Shown: one piece after another, positions 40,635 through 49,731 of the stretch | Position numbering within the stretch: position 1 is the stretch's first letter | Layout of the letters: each line of letters starts with the position of its first letter | From: Chryseobacterium daeguense DSM 19388 | Lineage (GTDB): Bacteria > Bacteroidota > Bacteroidia > Flavobacteriales > Weeksellaceae | Assembly: GCF_000430825.1 (NCBI RefSeq) | Contig: NZ_AUMT01000019.1 | Span: 1 to 57,414 of the forward strand | DNA: 57,414 nucleotides | Direction: 5' to 3' | Program-made: the position numbers and the translations under genes | The notes under the pieces: model-generated | The model's input: the letters and a program-made list of their open reading frames with translations, nothing else | Told to the model about the DNA's origin: nothing | The model's database searches: none

Positions 40635-41084
40635 ATGAATTTAAACAACATAAAACCAGCTGCAGGATCTACTTTCAATTCAAAAAGAATTGGTAGAGGA
40701 CAAGGTAGTGGAAAAGGAGGTACTTCTACAAAAGGGCATAAAGGTCAGAAAGCAAGAGCTGGTTATTCTCAGAAGATCGGTTTTGAAGGAGGTCAGATGC
40801 CTTTACAAAGAAGATTACCGAAATTCGGATTCAAAAACGTAAACAGAAAAGAGTTTAGAGCTATTAACTTAGATGATATTCAGATTATGATTGATAACAA
40901 ATCTGTTTCTGGAGACATCACCAAAGAAGTTTTGGTAGCAAACGGTTTGGCAACTAAAAACGAATTAGTGAAAATTATGGGTAGAGGAGAATTGAAATCT
41001 GCGGTTTCAATCTCTGCTGACAAGTTCACTAAATCTGCTGAAGAGCTTATCGCTAAAGCAGGTGGAAAAGCAATTACCTTATAA
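40635..41084 (+). CDS. rplO: 50S ribosomal protein L15
   Basis: 149 residues. The Gly-rich RGQGSGKGGTSTKGHKGQKA and FEGGQMPLQRRLPKFGF are diagnostic. Confidence 0.97.
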   Translation: MNLNNIKPAAGSTFNSKRIGRGQGSGKGGTSTKGHKGQKARAGYSQKIGFEGGQMPLQRRLPKFGFKNVNRKEFRAINLDDIQIMIDNKSVSGDITKEVLVANGLATKNELVKIMGRGELKSAVSISADKFTKSAEELIAKAGGKAITL

Positions 41085-41093
41085 TAAAAACTA

Positions 41094-42473
41094 ATGAAAG
41101 AATTTATACAAACACTTAAAAATATTTGGAGTCTTAAAGAGCTTAGAGATAAAATTCTCTTTACTTTAGGTATCATCCTTGTGTATAGATTCGCATCTTA
41201 TATCTCTCTCCCTGCAATTAACCTTGCAGAAGTGGGAGATCTCTTAGAGCATTATAAAAGTCAAGGCGGAAACAAGCAGGGAGCAGGTCTCCTTGGCTTG
41301 CTTTCGTCATTTACAGGAGGGGCATTCAGCCACGCTTCTGTGATGGCGTTAGGAATCATGCCTTATATTTCTGCTTCTATTATTGTTCAGTTGATGGGGA
41401 TGGCTATTCCTTATCTTCAGAAACTTCAGAAAGATGGAGAGTCAGGTAGAAATACATTGAACCAAATTACAAGATGGTTAACTATCGGAGTTTGTTTAGT
41501 GCAGGCACCTTCTTATTTAACTTCTATTACTCAATTATTCTTACCATATGCTCAGTTCCAGTCTGCATATTATGTAGAACCAAATTCTGTCATGTTCTGG
41601 CTGCCAAGTATTGTTATTTTGGTTGCCGGTTCAGTATTTGCAATGTGGTTAGGTGAGAAAATCACCGACAAAGGTATCGGGAACGGTATCTCTATCCTTA
41701 TTATGGTGGGGATCCTTTCAAGATTGCCGGAAGCATTCGTACAGGAAATGGCTGTGCAGAACGGAAAAGGAGGAATGGGATCTATCATGATCCTTATTGA
41801 AGTATTGTTCTGGATGGTAGTGGTTCTTTTAGCAGTAGTCTTATCGGTTGCTGTCAGAAAAATTCCTATCCAATATGTAAGCAGAGCTCAAGCAAGAGGA
41901 GGTGTAAACAGAAATCTTATGCAAGGAGCAAGACAGTGGATTCCACTTAAAGTTAATGCTGCCGGTGTAATGCCGATCATCTTTGCTCAGGCATTGATGT
42001 TCGTACCTGGTTTATTAACGAAGGTAGATGAATCTAATACTTTTCTTGCAGGTTTCAAGAATGTTTTTAGCTGGCAGTACAATGTATTGTTCGCGCTATT
42101 GATTATTATTTTCTCATTCTTCTATACTGCGATCACAATTCCGGTAAACCAAATGGCTGATGATTTGAAGAGAAATGGAGGTTTAGTACCGAAGGTAAGA
42201 CCCGGAAAAGAGACCGCTGATTATTTAGATGATATTTTATCAAAAATTACCTTGCCTGGTGCAATATTTTTGTCTATCTTTGCAGTCCTTCCGGCAATTG
42301 TACACGGAAGCTTTGTTCAGACAGATGCGTTCGCCTTATTTTTCGGGGGAACATCACTATTGATTATGGTTGGAGTAATTTTAGATACTGTTCAACAGAT
42401 TAATACATATCTGCTGAACCATCATTATGATGGCTTAATGCAGTCTAAATTATCAAGAACGACTGGATATTAA
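41094..42473 (+). CDS. secY: Preprotein translocase subunit SecY
   Basis: 459 residues, ten transmembrane helices. It forms the protein-conducting channel with SecE and SecG. Recognisable segments are LGIMPYISASIIVQLMG, TRWLTIGVCLVQA, the loop IPIQYVSRAQARGGVNRNLM and NQMADDLKRNGGLVPKVRPG. It lies in the classic place between rplO and infA, 9 nt after rplO. Confidence 0.97.
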   Translation: MKEFIQTLKNIWSLKELRDKILFTLGIILVYRFASYISLPAINLAEVGDLLEHYKSQGGNKQGAGLLGLLSSFTGGAFSHASVMALGIMPYISASIIVQLMGMAIPYLQKLQKDGESGRNTLNQITRWLTIGVCLVQAPSYLTSITQLFLPYAQFQSAYYVEPNSVMFWLPSIVILVAGSVFAMWLGEKITDKGIGNGISILIMVGILSRLPEAFVQEMAVQNGKGGMGSIMILIEVLFWMVVVLLAVVLSVAVRKIPIQYVSRAQARGGVNRNLMQGARQWIPLKVNAAGVMPIIFAQALMFVPGLLTKVDESNTFLAGFKNVFSWQYNVLFALLIIIFSFFYTAITIPVNQMADDLKRNGGLVPKVRPGKETADYLDDILSKITLPGAIFLSIFAVLPAIVHGSFVQTDAFALFFGGTSLLIMVGVILDTVQQINTYLLNHHYDGLMQSKLSRTTGY

Positions 42474-42476
42474 TTT

Positions 42477-42692
42477 ATGGCAAAACAAAAACATATTGAA
42501 CAAGACGGCGTTATAACGGAAGCACTTTCGAACGCTCAGTTCCGCGTAGAACTAGAAAATGGGCATATTCTTATTGCTCATATCTCTGGTAAAATGCGTA
42601 TGCACTATATTAAGTTATTACCTGGTGATAAGGTAAAATTAGAAATGTCTCCTTATGATCTATCGAAGGGGAGAATCACATTTAGATATTAA
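42477..42692 (+). CDS. infA: Translation initiation factor IF-1
   Basis: 71 residues, single OB fold: MAKQKHIEQDGVITEALSNA, then GHILIAHISGKMRMHYIKL and the end SKGRITFRY. It starts 3 nt after secY. Confidence 0.97.
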   Translation: MAKQKHIEQDGVITEALSNAQFRVELENGHILIAHISGKMRMHYIKLLPGDKVKLEMSPYDLSKGRITFRY

Positions 42693-42700
42693 AACAATCT

Positions 42701-42728
42701 GCCAAATGGAGCATACGTTCCATTTGGC
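42701..42728 (+). promoter_or_regulatory. Perfect hairpin between infA and rpmJ
   Basis: 10-bp stem GCCAAATGGA (42701-42710) / TCCATTTGGC (42719-42728), loop GCATACGT. No T-run follows, so a terminator is unlikely; it may mark RNA processing, message stabilisation or a protein-binding site. Confidence 0.65.
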
Positions 42729-42755
42729 TGTTGTTAAAAAAATAAATACTATCAA

Positions 42756-42872
42756 ATGAAAGTAAGAGCATCAATTAAAAAAAGAAGTGCTGATTGCAAA
42801 ATCGTACGCAGAAAAGGTGTACTATTCGTAATCAACAAGAAGAACCCAAAATTTAAACAAAGACAAGGCTAA
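42756..42872 (+). CDS. rpmJ: 50S ribosomal protein L36 (zinc-free form)
   Basis: 38 residues (MKVRASIKKRSADCKIVRRK and the end NKKNPKFKQRQG). Of the C-C-C-H zinc ligands only Cys14 remains, so this is the C-minus type. It lies between infA and rpsM as usual and 63 nt after infA, with a hairpin between. Confidence 0.96.
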   Translation: MKVRASIKKRSADCKIVRRKGVLFVINKKNPKFKQRQG

Positions 42873-42881
42873 AATTAAATT

Positions 42882-43259
42882 ATGGCGAGAATTTCAGGTA
42901 TTGATTTACCAAAAAACAAAAGAGGTGTTATCGGTTTAACTTACATCTACGGAATTGGAAGAAGTACATCTTCAGAAATCCTTAAAGCTGCCGGTATCAG
43001 CGAAGACAAGAAAGTCAACGAATGGAATGACGATGAATTGGCTGCAATCAGAAACTATATCTCAGAAAACATTAAAGTGGAAGGAGAATTAAGATCTGAA
43101 GTGCAATTGAACATCAAGAGATTGATGGACATAGGATGCCAACGAGGAATACGTCACAGACTTGGATTACCTTTAAGAGGCCAGAGAACGAAAAACAACT
43201 CTAGAACACGTAAAGGAAAGAGAAAAACTGTTGCTAACAAGAAAAAAGCTAGTAAATAA
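42882..43259 (+). CDS. rpsM: 30S ribosomal protein S13
   Basis: 125 residues. MARISGIDLPKNKRGVIGLT and GIRHRLGLPLRGQRTKNNSR are diagnostic; S13 contacts the P-site tRNA. The basic tail is normal. Confidence 0.98.
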   Translation: MARISGIDLPKNKRGVIGLTYIYGIGRSTSSEILKAAGISEDKKVNEWNDDELAAIRNYISENIKVEGELRSEVQLNIKRLMDIGCQRGIRHRLGLPLRGQRTKNNSRTRKGKRKTVANKKKASK

Positions 43260-43271
43260 TCGTTAGGAATT

Positions 43272-43661
43272 ATGGCAAAACAAACTAAAGTAGTTAAGAA
43301 AAGAAAAGTAAAAGTTGAAGCTATTGGTGAAGCTCATATTCAGGCTTCTTTCAATAACATCATCATTTCTTTAACAAATAAAAACGGAGAGGTTATCTCT
43401 TGGGCTTCTGCCGGTAAAATGGGTTTCAGAGGTTCTAAAAAGAATACTCCATTTGCTGCTCAGATGGCAGCTGAAAATTGCTCTGCTGTAGCTCACGAAG
43501 CTGGTCTTAGAAGAGTAAAGGTGTTTGTGAAAGGTCCGGGTGCAGGTAGAGAATCTGCTATCAGATCTATCCACAATTCAGGAATTGAAGTTAGCGAAAT
43601 CATTGATGTGACTCCTATGCCGCACAATGGATGTAGACCACCAAAAAGAAGAAGAGTTTAA
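43272..43661 (+). CDS. rpsK: 30S ribosomal protein S11
   Basis: 129 residues. ASFNNIIISLTNKNGEVISW and TPMPHNGCRPPKRRRV at the C-terminus are S11 signatures (platform of the 30S subunit). Confidence 0.98.
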   Translation: MAKQTKVVKKRKVKVEAIGEAHIQASFNNIIISLTNKNGEVISWASAGKMGFRGSKKNTPFAAQMAAENCSAVAHEAGLRRVKVFVKGPGAGRESAIRSIHNSGIEVSEIIDVTPMPHNGCRPPKRRRV

Positions 43662-43680
43662 TTTTTAGAATTTACCCATT

Positions 43681-44289
43681 ATGGCAAGATATATTGGACC
43701 TAAAACTAAGATTGCTAGAAAGTTTGGTGCTGCAATCTACGGAGATGACAAAAACTTCGAGAAAAGAAAAAACCAACCGCCAGGACAACACGGTCCTAAC
43801 AAGAGAAGAGGTGCTAAAAAATCAGAATACGCAGTTCAGTTAGCTGAAAAACAAAAAGCTAAGTATACTTACGGTATCTTAGAAAGACAGTTTGCTAACT
43901 TATTCGAAAAAGCACACAGAAGTAAAGGTGTAACAGGTGAAGTTCTATTACAACTTTGCGAATCAAGACTGGATAACGTAGTATACAGATTAGGTTTTGC
44001 TAAAACAAGATCTGCTGCTAGACAATTGGTTTCTCACAGACACATCACTGTGAACGGAGAAATCCTTAACATCCCTTCATATTTGGTAAAAGCTGGTGAT
44101 GTAATCGCTGTAAGAGAAAAGTCTAAGTCTCTTGAAGTAGTTACAAATGCATTAGCTTCTAAAGCAAATTATGAGTGGTTACAATTCAACGATGAGAAGA
44201 AAGAAGGTACTTTCGTTTCTGCTCCTGAGAGAATCCAAATTCCGGAAGACATCAAGGAACAGCTTATCGTCGAACTTTACTCTAAATAA
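43681..44289 (+). CDS. rpsD: 30S ribosomal protein S4
   Basis: 202 residues. The N-terminal ARYIGPKTKIARKFG and the S4 RNA-binding domain (RLDNVVYRLGFAKTRSAARQ, LVSHRHITVNGEILNIPSYL) are clear. S4 nucleates 30S assembly. It lies between rpsK and rpoA. Confidence 0.97.
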   Translation: MARYIGPKTKIARKFGAAIYGDDKNFEKRKNQPPGQHGPNKRRGAKKSEYAVQLAEKQKAKYTYGILERQFANLFEKAHRSKGVTGEVLLQLCESRLDNVVYRLGFAKTRSAARQLVSHRHITVNGEILNIPSYLVKAGDVIAVREKSKSLEVVTNALASKANYEWLQFNDEKKEGTFVSAPERIQIPEDIKEQLIVELYSK

Positions 44290-44322
44290 TTTTTTAATCA
44301 AATTTTTGCTCAACCCAATAAT

Positions 44323-45318
44323 ATGGCAATTTTACAATTCATAAAACCCGATAAAGTAATTTTACTTAACTCTGATGAATTTAGAGGTCAATTTGAATTC
44401 AGACCACTAGAACCAGGTTTCGGGCTTACAATCGGTAATGCTTTGAGAAGAGTGTTGCTTTCTTCTCTGGAAGGTTATGCTATTTCATCTATCAAAATAG
44501 AAGGTGTAGAGCACGAATTTTCAACTATTCCAGGAGTAATCGAAGATGTTACCGAAATTATTCTTAACCTTAAGCAGGTAAGATTAAAAGCTACGGCAGA
44601 AAACCAGTCTAACGAGCAGGTTGTTGCTAAAGTTTCGGGTCAAACGGTTATTACTGCTGGTGATTTAGGGAAGTCTGTCAACGGATTCGAGGTGCTGAAC
44701 CCGGATTTGGTGATCTGCAACCTAAACAGTGATGTAACTTTCGAAATTACTTTCAATGTAGAAAAAGGAAGAGGGTATGTGCCTTCTGAACAAAATAAGT
44801 CAAACAATGCACCTGTAGGTACTATTGCTATTGACTCTATTTTCACGCCAATTAAGAAAGTACAATACAGCATTGAAAATTATCGTGTAGAGCAAAAAAC
44901 AGACTACGAAAAACTTGTATTAGATATAGAAACTGACGGGTCTATCAGCCCTCAGAATGCTTTAACGGAAGCTTCTAAGATATTAATTTATCACTTCATG
45001 TTGTTCTCTGATGAGAGAATCACCCTTGAAACTGAAGCTGTGAAAGCATCTATCCAATATGATGAGGAAACTCTTCATACAAGACAATTACTTAAGTCTA
45101 AATTAGCAGATATGGATCTTTCCGTAAGAGCCCTTAACTGTCTGAAAGCAGCTGAAGTAGAAACTCTTGGAGAATTGGTTTCTTACAGTAAGTCTGATTT
45201 GATGAAATTCAGAAATTTTGGTAAAAAATCTTTGACAGAACTAGAAGAATTAGTGCATTCAAAAGGTCTTAACTTCGGTTTCGACGTTGCAAAATATAAG
45301 TTAGACGCTGATAAATAA
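44323..45318 (+). CDS. rpoA: DNA-directed RNA polymerase subunit alpha
   Basis: 331 residues. The N-terminal dimerisation domain has GFGLTIGNALRRVLLSSLEG (about 31-50), and the C-terminal DNA-contacting domain has DLSVRALNCLKAAEVETLGE and FRNFGKKSLTELEELV. It lies in the normal alpha-operon place between rpsD and rplQ, 33 nt after rpsD. Confidence 0.98.
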   Translation: MAILQFIKPDKVILLNSDEFRGQFEFRPLEPGFGLTIGNALRRVLLSSLEGYAISSIKIEGVEHEFSTIPGVIEDVTEIILNLKQVRLKATAENQSNEQVVAKVSGQTVITAGDLGKSVNGFEVLNPDLVICNLNSDVTFEITFNVEKGRGYVPSEQNKSNNAPVGTIAIDSIFTPIKKVQYSIENYRVEQKTDYEKLVLDIETDGSISPQNALTEASKILIYHFMLFSDERITLETEAVKASIQYDEETLHTRQLLKSKLADMDLSVRALNCLKAAEVETLGELVSYSKSDLMKFRNFGKKSLTELEELVHSKGLNFGFDVAKYKLDADK

Positions 45319-45324
45319 TTAATA

Positions 45325-45849
45325 ATGAGACACGGTAAAAAATTCAATCACTTAGGAAGAACAGCTTCTCACAGAAGTGCTTTACTTTCTAATATGGCTT
45401 GTTCTCTAATTGAGCATAAAAGAATCAACACTACTGTAGCTAAAGCTAAGGCTTTAAGAGTATATGTTGAACCTCTATTAACAAAAGCAAAAGAAGATAC
45501 TACACACAATAGAAGAGTTGTTTTTTCATATCTTCAAAATAAAGAAGCAGTTGCTGAATTGTTCAGAACTGTAGCTCCAAAAATCGCTGAGAGAAATGGT
45601 GGTTATACAAGAATCATCAAGACAGGTTTCAGACCAGGTGATGCTGCTGACACTGCTCTTATCGAATTGGTAGACTTCAATGAGCTTTACAATCCTAATG
45701 CTGAAGAGAAAAAAGCTACAAGAAGAAGCAGAAGATCAACAACAGCTAAGAAAGAAGCTGTAGTTGCTGAAGCTCCTGTAGTAGAAGAAAAAGCTGCTGA
45801 GCCAACTGCTGAAGCTGCTGATTCTACAGAGGAAAAAACTGAAGAATAA
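45325..45849 (+). CDS. rplQ: 50S ribosomal protein L17 with acidic tail
   Basis: 174 residues. The first 120 are normal L17 (MRHGKKFNHLGRTASHRSAL, then RIIKTGFRPGDAADTALIEL). The C-terminal about 45 residues are a low-complexity Ala/Glu/Lys extension (KKEAVVAEAPVVEEKAAEPT) not needed for the L17 fold and frequent in Bacteroidota. It is the last gene of the cluster, closed by a strong terminator. Confidence 0.97.
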   Translation: MRHGKKFNHLGRTASHRSALLSNMACSLIEHKRINTTVAKAKALRVYVEPLLTKAKEDTTHNRRVVFSYLQNKEAVAELFRTVAPKIAERNGGYTRIIKTGFRPGDAADTALIELVDFNELYNPNAEEKKATRRSRRSTTAKKEAVVAEAPVVEEKAAEPTAEAADSTEEKTEE

Positions 45850-45863
45850 TATTCATTCAGATA

Positions 45864-45898
45864 TAAAAAAAACCGTTCAGATTCTGAACGGTTTTTTT
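45864..45898. terminator. Bidirectional terminator after rplQ
   Basis: Perfect 10-bp stem AACCGTTCAG (45871-45880) / CTGAACGGTT (45884-45893), loop ATT, A-run before and T-run after. It serves rplQ and the convergent lipoprotein gene ending at 45903. Confidence 0.95.
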
Positions 45899-45902
45899 AT
45901 GC

Positions 45903-46325
45903 TTAAATTTTTGTCTTTACAAGTTCAATAATATTATTTCCTTGGTCCAGAATCAGGCTGTCACCCTTCACCGTGGCCTTCATATCCATTTTTTCGTAAG
46001 TGGTCTCATGGCCTTTGGATTCAATTTTATTAAGGATAAATGTTTTATTATTGCTTCGGACACTCATAGTTCCTTCATCGTAATTGAAAACAACTTTTAC
46101 GAGACTTCCGTCGGTTGCTTTATAAACGTAGTCGGTTTTCAGATATTTTTTTCCGTTTACATCAGTTTCATAGTGAATAGTGGAGTCTATTTTCCCATTA
46201 TCTGCCAGTACAGCTCCGGAATCGTCAGATTTTAATATACTTTTATTTCCGCTTTCAGTTGATTTTTTACAGCTGATTATTGATAATACCAGAATGGAAT
46301 TCAGTATGATAAGGCTTTTTTTCAT
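45903..46325 (-). CDS. Small lipoprotein of unknown function
   Basis: 140 residues. The signal MKKSLIILNSILVLSIISC ends in a lipobox with Cys19. The mature domain of about 120 residues is beta-rich (KYLKTDYVYKATDGSLVKVV, then TMSVRSNNKTFILNKIESKG and MKATVKGDSLILDQGNNIIE). The order of strands faintly resembles MliC-type lysozyme inhibitors, but the cysteines and signature of that family are not present, so I leave it unnamed. It shares the terminator of rplQ. Confidence 0.82.
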   Translation of the reverse strand: MKKSLIILNSILVLSIISCKKSTESGNKSILKSDDSGAVLADNGKIDSTIHYETDVNGKKYLKTDYVYKATDGSLVKVVFNYDEGTMSVRSNNKTFILNKIESKGHETTYEKMDMKATVKGDSLILDQGNNIIELVKTKI

Positions 46326-46391
46326 GATTATTTCAGTTTGATAATAAGGTCAAATTTATTCATTATTTTTACAAAAATCATGCCTATCACA

Positions 46392-48242
46392 ATGAAAAAG
46401 TTTATCAAAAATTTATTACCAGTTATTTTCCTTGTGTCCTTTAATTTTATGTTTTCCCAGAAAGGAAGCTTTAAAATTGAAAATGGAAATTTCTTATTAA
46501 ATGGAAAGCCATTCACCATTCATTCGGGTGAGATGCATTATCCAAGAATACCTTCACTATACTGGAAGCACCGTTTGCAGATGATGAAAGCGATGGGGCT
46601 TAATACCGTTGCCACCTATGTTTTTTGGAATTACCATGAAGAATCTCCGGGGAAATGGAATTTCTCAGGTGAGAAAGATCTGAAAAAATTTATCAAAACA
46701 GCCCAGGAGGTTGGCTTGTATGTTATCGTTCGTCCCGGTCCTTATGTATGTGCAGAATGGGAATTCGGAGGGTACCCCTGGTGGCTTCAGAAAGATAAAA
46801 ATTTAGAAATAAGAGCGGATAACAAAGCTTTTCTTGAGCAGTGCGATAAGTACATAAGCGAGCTGGCAAAGCAAATTGTTCCGTTGCAGATTAATAATGG
46901 CGGGCCAATTATTTTAGTTCAGGCAGAAAATGAATATGGCTCTTATGTTGAACAAAGAAAAGATATTTCATTGGCTCAGCACATGCAGTATAGCAGCAAA
47001 ATAAAAGACATGCTCAAAAGTCATGGTATTTCTGTTCCTTTATTTACCTCAGATACTACCAACTACTTCGAGGGGGGAACAATAGAGGGTGCATTGCCAA
47101 CAGCCAACGGAGAAAGCGACATAGAGGCTCTCAAAAAAGGTATAAATAAATATAATAAAGGAAAAGGCCCGTATATGGTGGCTGAATATTATCCGGGATG
47201 GCTTGATCATTGGGCAGAGCCTTTCGTGAAGGTTACTACAGAGAAAGTCGTAAAGCAATCGGAGATTTACATTAAAAATGGAGTTTCATTTAATTATTAT
47301 ATGATCCATGGAGGAACGAATTTCGGACTTACAAGCGGTGCGAATTATGATAAAAATTTTGACATCCAGCCGGATATTACAAGCTATGATTATGACGCTC
47401 CAATCAGTGAAGCAGGGTGGGCAACACCAAAGTATATGGCTTTGAGAGATGTTTTTCAAAAAAATAATAAAAATAAACTTCCGGATGTACCAAAACCTAT
47501 GAAAGTTGTCACTTTCCCAGAGGTGAACTTTACTAAGAGAAGTTCTATTTTTGATTTAATTAATAATAAAAAACCTGTGACCAATAATCAGCCAATGACT
47601 TTCGAGGATTTGAATATCGGAAACGGCTATGTTTTGTACAGAAGAACATTCGACAAAGCCCAAAAAGGAAAGCTTGAAATAAAAGGATTGAGAGATTATG
47701 CCAACGTTTACATAAATCATCAATGGAAAGGAGAACTGAACAGAATCTATAAAAAATATGACCTCGAAATTGATATAAAAGCAGGAGACAAGCTGGAAAT
47801 TTTAGTAGAAAATATGGGCCGGATCAATTATGGCTCGGAGATCGTAAATAACTTAAAGGGAATCATCAGTCCGGTAAAAATTGAAGGCAATGAAATCACA
47901 GGCAACTGGGAAATGTTTCCGCTGACCTTCGAGACATTCCCCCAACACAATTATAATGTAAAAGACATTCCTGTAAACACGCCGGTAATCCAGGAAGCAG
48001 AATTCAATCTGGAAGAAACCGGAGATACGTTTTTGGACATGAGAGATTTCGGAAAAGGGATTGTTTTTGTGAATGGGAAAAACCTAGGGAGATACTGGAA
48101 AGTAGGGCCGCAGCAGACCTTGTATGTACCGGGAGTATGGCTGAAAAAAGGAAAAAATACGATTCAGATTTTTGATCAGATTAAAATGAATAAATCTATA
48201 AAAAGTATTGATCATCCTATTTTGGAAGAGCTTGTGAAATAA
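46392..48242 (+). CDS. Glycoside hydrolase family 35 beta-galactosidase
   Basis: By family it removes terminal beta-galactosyl residues. The start at 46392 gives a signal peptide (MKKFIKNLLPVIFLVSFNFM then FSQ) and 616 residues; ATGs at 46338 and 46380 would put hydrophilic residues before it. The TIM barrel begins NGKPFTIHSGEMHYPRIP. The acid/base Glu181 is in LVQAENEYGSY and the nucleophile Glu265 in MVAEYYPGWLDHW. FYNYY-like SFNYYMIHGGTNFGLTSG follows, then beta-sandwich domains (YVLYRRTFDKAQKGKLEIKG and VNGKNLGRYWKVGPQQTLY). No SusC/SusD pair is nearby, so it is not part of an obvious polysaccharide locus. Confidence 0.94.
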   Translation: MKKFIKNLLPVIFLVSFNFMFSQKGSFKIENGNFLLNGKPFTIHSGEMHYPRIPSLYWKHRLQMMKAMGLNTVATYVFWNYHEESPGKWNFSGEKDLKKFIKTAQEVGLYVIVRPGPYVCAEWEFGGYPWWLQKDKNLEIRADNKAFLEQCDKYISELAKQIVPLQINNGGPIILVQAENEYGSYVEQRKDISLAQHMQYSSKIKDMLKSHGISVPLFTSDTTNYFEGGTIEGALPTANGESDIEALKKGINKYNKGKGPYMVAEYYPGWLDHWAEPFVKVTTEKVVKQSEIYIKNGVSFNYYMIHGGTNFGLTSGANYDKNFDIQPDITSYDYDAPISEAGWATPKYMALRDVFQKNNKNKLPDVPKPMKVVTFPEVNFTKRSSIFDLINNKKPVTNNQPMTFEDLNIGNGYVLYRRTFDKAQKGKLEIKGLRDYANVYINHQWKGELNRIYKKYDLEIDIKAGDKLEILVENMGRINYGSEIVNNLKGIISPVKIEGNEITGNWEMFPLTFETFPQHNYNVKDIPVNTPVIQEAEFNLEETGDTFLDMRDFGKGIVFVNGKNLGRYWKVGPQQTLYVPGVWLKKGKNTIQIFDQIKMNKSIKSIDHPILEELVK

Positions 48243-48340
48243 TAAGCTGAAACTATTCTTTAAAATAATCCGTTTACAATAAAAATTTAATTAAATTTAA
48301 TCAAATTAAAAAATAATTCCACCATGAACTCAAACCTTGA

Positions 48341-48360
48341 AATTACACAAACGTGTAATT
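48341..48360. promoter_or_regulatory. Perfect inverted repeat upstream of the response regulator gene
   Basis: AATTACAC-AAAC-GTGTAATT, a 20-bp dyad, ends 45 bp before the ATG of the LuxR-type regulator. LuxR/NarL-family dimers bind such short dyads, so it may be an autoregulatory site; this is inference from position and shape. Confidence 0.5.
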
Positions 48361-48405
48361 GATTCCTCTTTGTTTTCTGTTGAAATTTGTATCAAACAAA
48401 AGAGC

Positions 48406-49038
48406 ATGAGTATTTCCATAGCCATAGTAGAAGACGAAAAAAACTACAACAATGCGTTGAAGAAGGTTATCGATTACCAGCATGATATGAAAGTAATAGG
48501 CCAGTTTTTCGATGGTAAAGAAGCTTTGGAAAAGCTGTCTGATATGAATCCGGATGTTGTGATGATGGATATTCAGCTTCAGGATATGCTCGGCATTGAT
48601 ATTATTGAAAAACTGAAAAAGGAAATGCCCAAAACCCAGTTTATCATCTGTACAAGCTTTGAAGATGACGAAAAAATTTTCAATTCTCTGAAAGCAGGCG
48701 CTACGGGTTATCTCATTAAAGGTGAGAGCATGGATAAGATTCTGTCTTCCATCCGCGATGTATACAATGGAGGTGCACCTATGAGCTTTTCTATTGCGAG
48801 GCGCGTCTTAAGTCATTTTGAAAAAAAAACTTCTGAAACCCAAATCTTCGATCAGCTTACTGACCGTGAAAAAGAAATTCTGGAGCTTTTGTCGCAAGGT
48901 TTACTTTACAAAGAAATAGCAGATAAAAAATTCATAAGCATTGACACAGTAAAGAAACATGTGGGTAACATCTACAAAAAGCTTCAGGTAAATAATAAAG
49001 TAGAAGCTATTAATAAATTTAACCATTATAAAAACTAA
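48406..49038 (+). CDS. NarL/LuxR-type response regulator
   Basis: From 48406 (MSISIAIVEDEKNY) it has 210 residues; the longer frame from 48337 adds a poorly coding stretch and would start before the dyad repeat. The receiver domain carries the acidic pair in VEDE, the phosphoacceptor Asp55 (VVMMDIQLQDMLG), the switch CTSFEDDE and the conserved Lys in GYLIKGES. The C-terminal HTH is of the LuxR type (LTDREKEILELLSQGLLYKE, then SIDTVKKHVGNIYKKL). It is 3 nt before the next gene of the cassette, whose last member is the cognate-looking histidine kinase. Confidence 0.93.
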   Translation: MSISIAIVEDEKNYNNALKKVIDYQHDMKVIGQFFDGKEALEKLSDMNPDVVMMDIQLQDMLGIDIIEKLKKEMPKTQFIICTSFEDDEKIFNSLKAGATGYLIKGESMDKILSSIRDVYNGGAPMSFSIARRVLSHFEKKTSETQIFDQLTDREKEILELLSQGLLYKEIADKKFISIDTVKKHVGNIYKKLQVNNKVEAINKFNHYKN

Positions 49039-49041
49039 ACC

Positions 49042-49731
49042 ATGAAAAACTCAGAAACAGGCATGAATTGTGCTGAAACCAAAATCCAATTGATAAAAGA
49101 TATTCTCGATAATGACTGTCATGATTTAAAAAATAATAAGTCAAAAGACTTTTTTGATGGCGAAATTTCCAGAGAGGAAATGGAAAGAGAAGTAATGAAT
49201 CTGGGTACTTTCGCATCATTGGCGTTGCCATCTTCTTTTTTTATCGAGCAAATAGAACCTGTTTTCACTTCGAATGTTCTTGCAAGCAAGTGTATTCATA
49301 TCTATTTTATCAAAAATCAGGACGGAATAAGCCTTTTGTTCAGGTTTAATAAGGACGAGCAGAACAATTCAGATGAAATAGGGTTTGGTGCAAGAGAAAA
49401 ATTGTTAGAGCTTAAAAACGGAAGACTGTCAGATATTTCTCCTCAGAATGCAAAATCTTTTATAGAAACTTTTAAAGAGCTATACCAAAACCAGGGTTTT
49501 GGAACAGGAGAAACTGCCTATACCCAGTACATCACTTTTCACTACGTAAATATTTTAAAGAATTTTTCAGGCTTTGAGCCTACAACTCGATTGATATGTG
49601 GCGCCAAACCAGATCCCGTGAATCACAAATTAAGATTAAATCTTATTCTCCAAATCGACAGGGGATATTGCAATAACCCGCAGACACAGGAAAAAACAGC
49701 CTTTTTCAACATAGGTAATATGCAGCCCTAA
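49042..49731 (+). CDS. Hypothetical soluble protein of the two-component cassette
   Basis: 229 residues, no signal, no membrane segment. I do not recognise the family. The first 60 residues are helical and acidic (ETKIQLIKDILDNDCHDLKN, ISREEMEREVMNLGTFASLA). The middle has strand-like IHIYFIKNQDGISLLFRFNK, and the C-terminal part contains EPTTRLICGAKPDPVNHKLR, NLILQIDRGYC and a Phe/Asn-rich end. Its stop TAA overlaps the ATG of the membrane protein by one base (TAATG), and it begins 3 nt after the response regulator gene, so all four genes are likely one coupled unit. A role in tuning or sensing is inferred from this only. Confidence 0.8.
   Translation: MKNSETGMNCAETKIQLIKDILDNDCHDLKNNKSKDFFDGEISREEMEREVMNLGTFASLALPSSFFIEQIEPVFTSNVLASKCIHIYFIKNQDGISLLFRFNKDEQNNSDEIGFGAREKLLELKNGRLSDISPQNAKSFIETFKELYQNQGFGTGETAYTQYITFHYVNILKNFSGFEPTTRLICGAKPDPVNHKLRLNLILQIDRGYCNNPQTQEKTAFFNIGNMQP

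Noticed and set aside
45903..46325. MliC-type lysozyme inhibitor
   Set aside because: Only a vague strand pattern agrees; the cysteines and conserved motif of MliC are missing.
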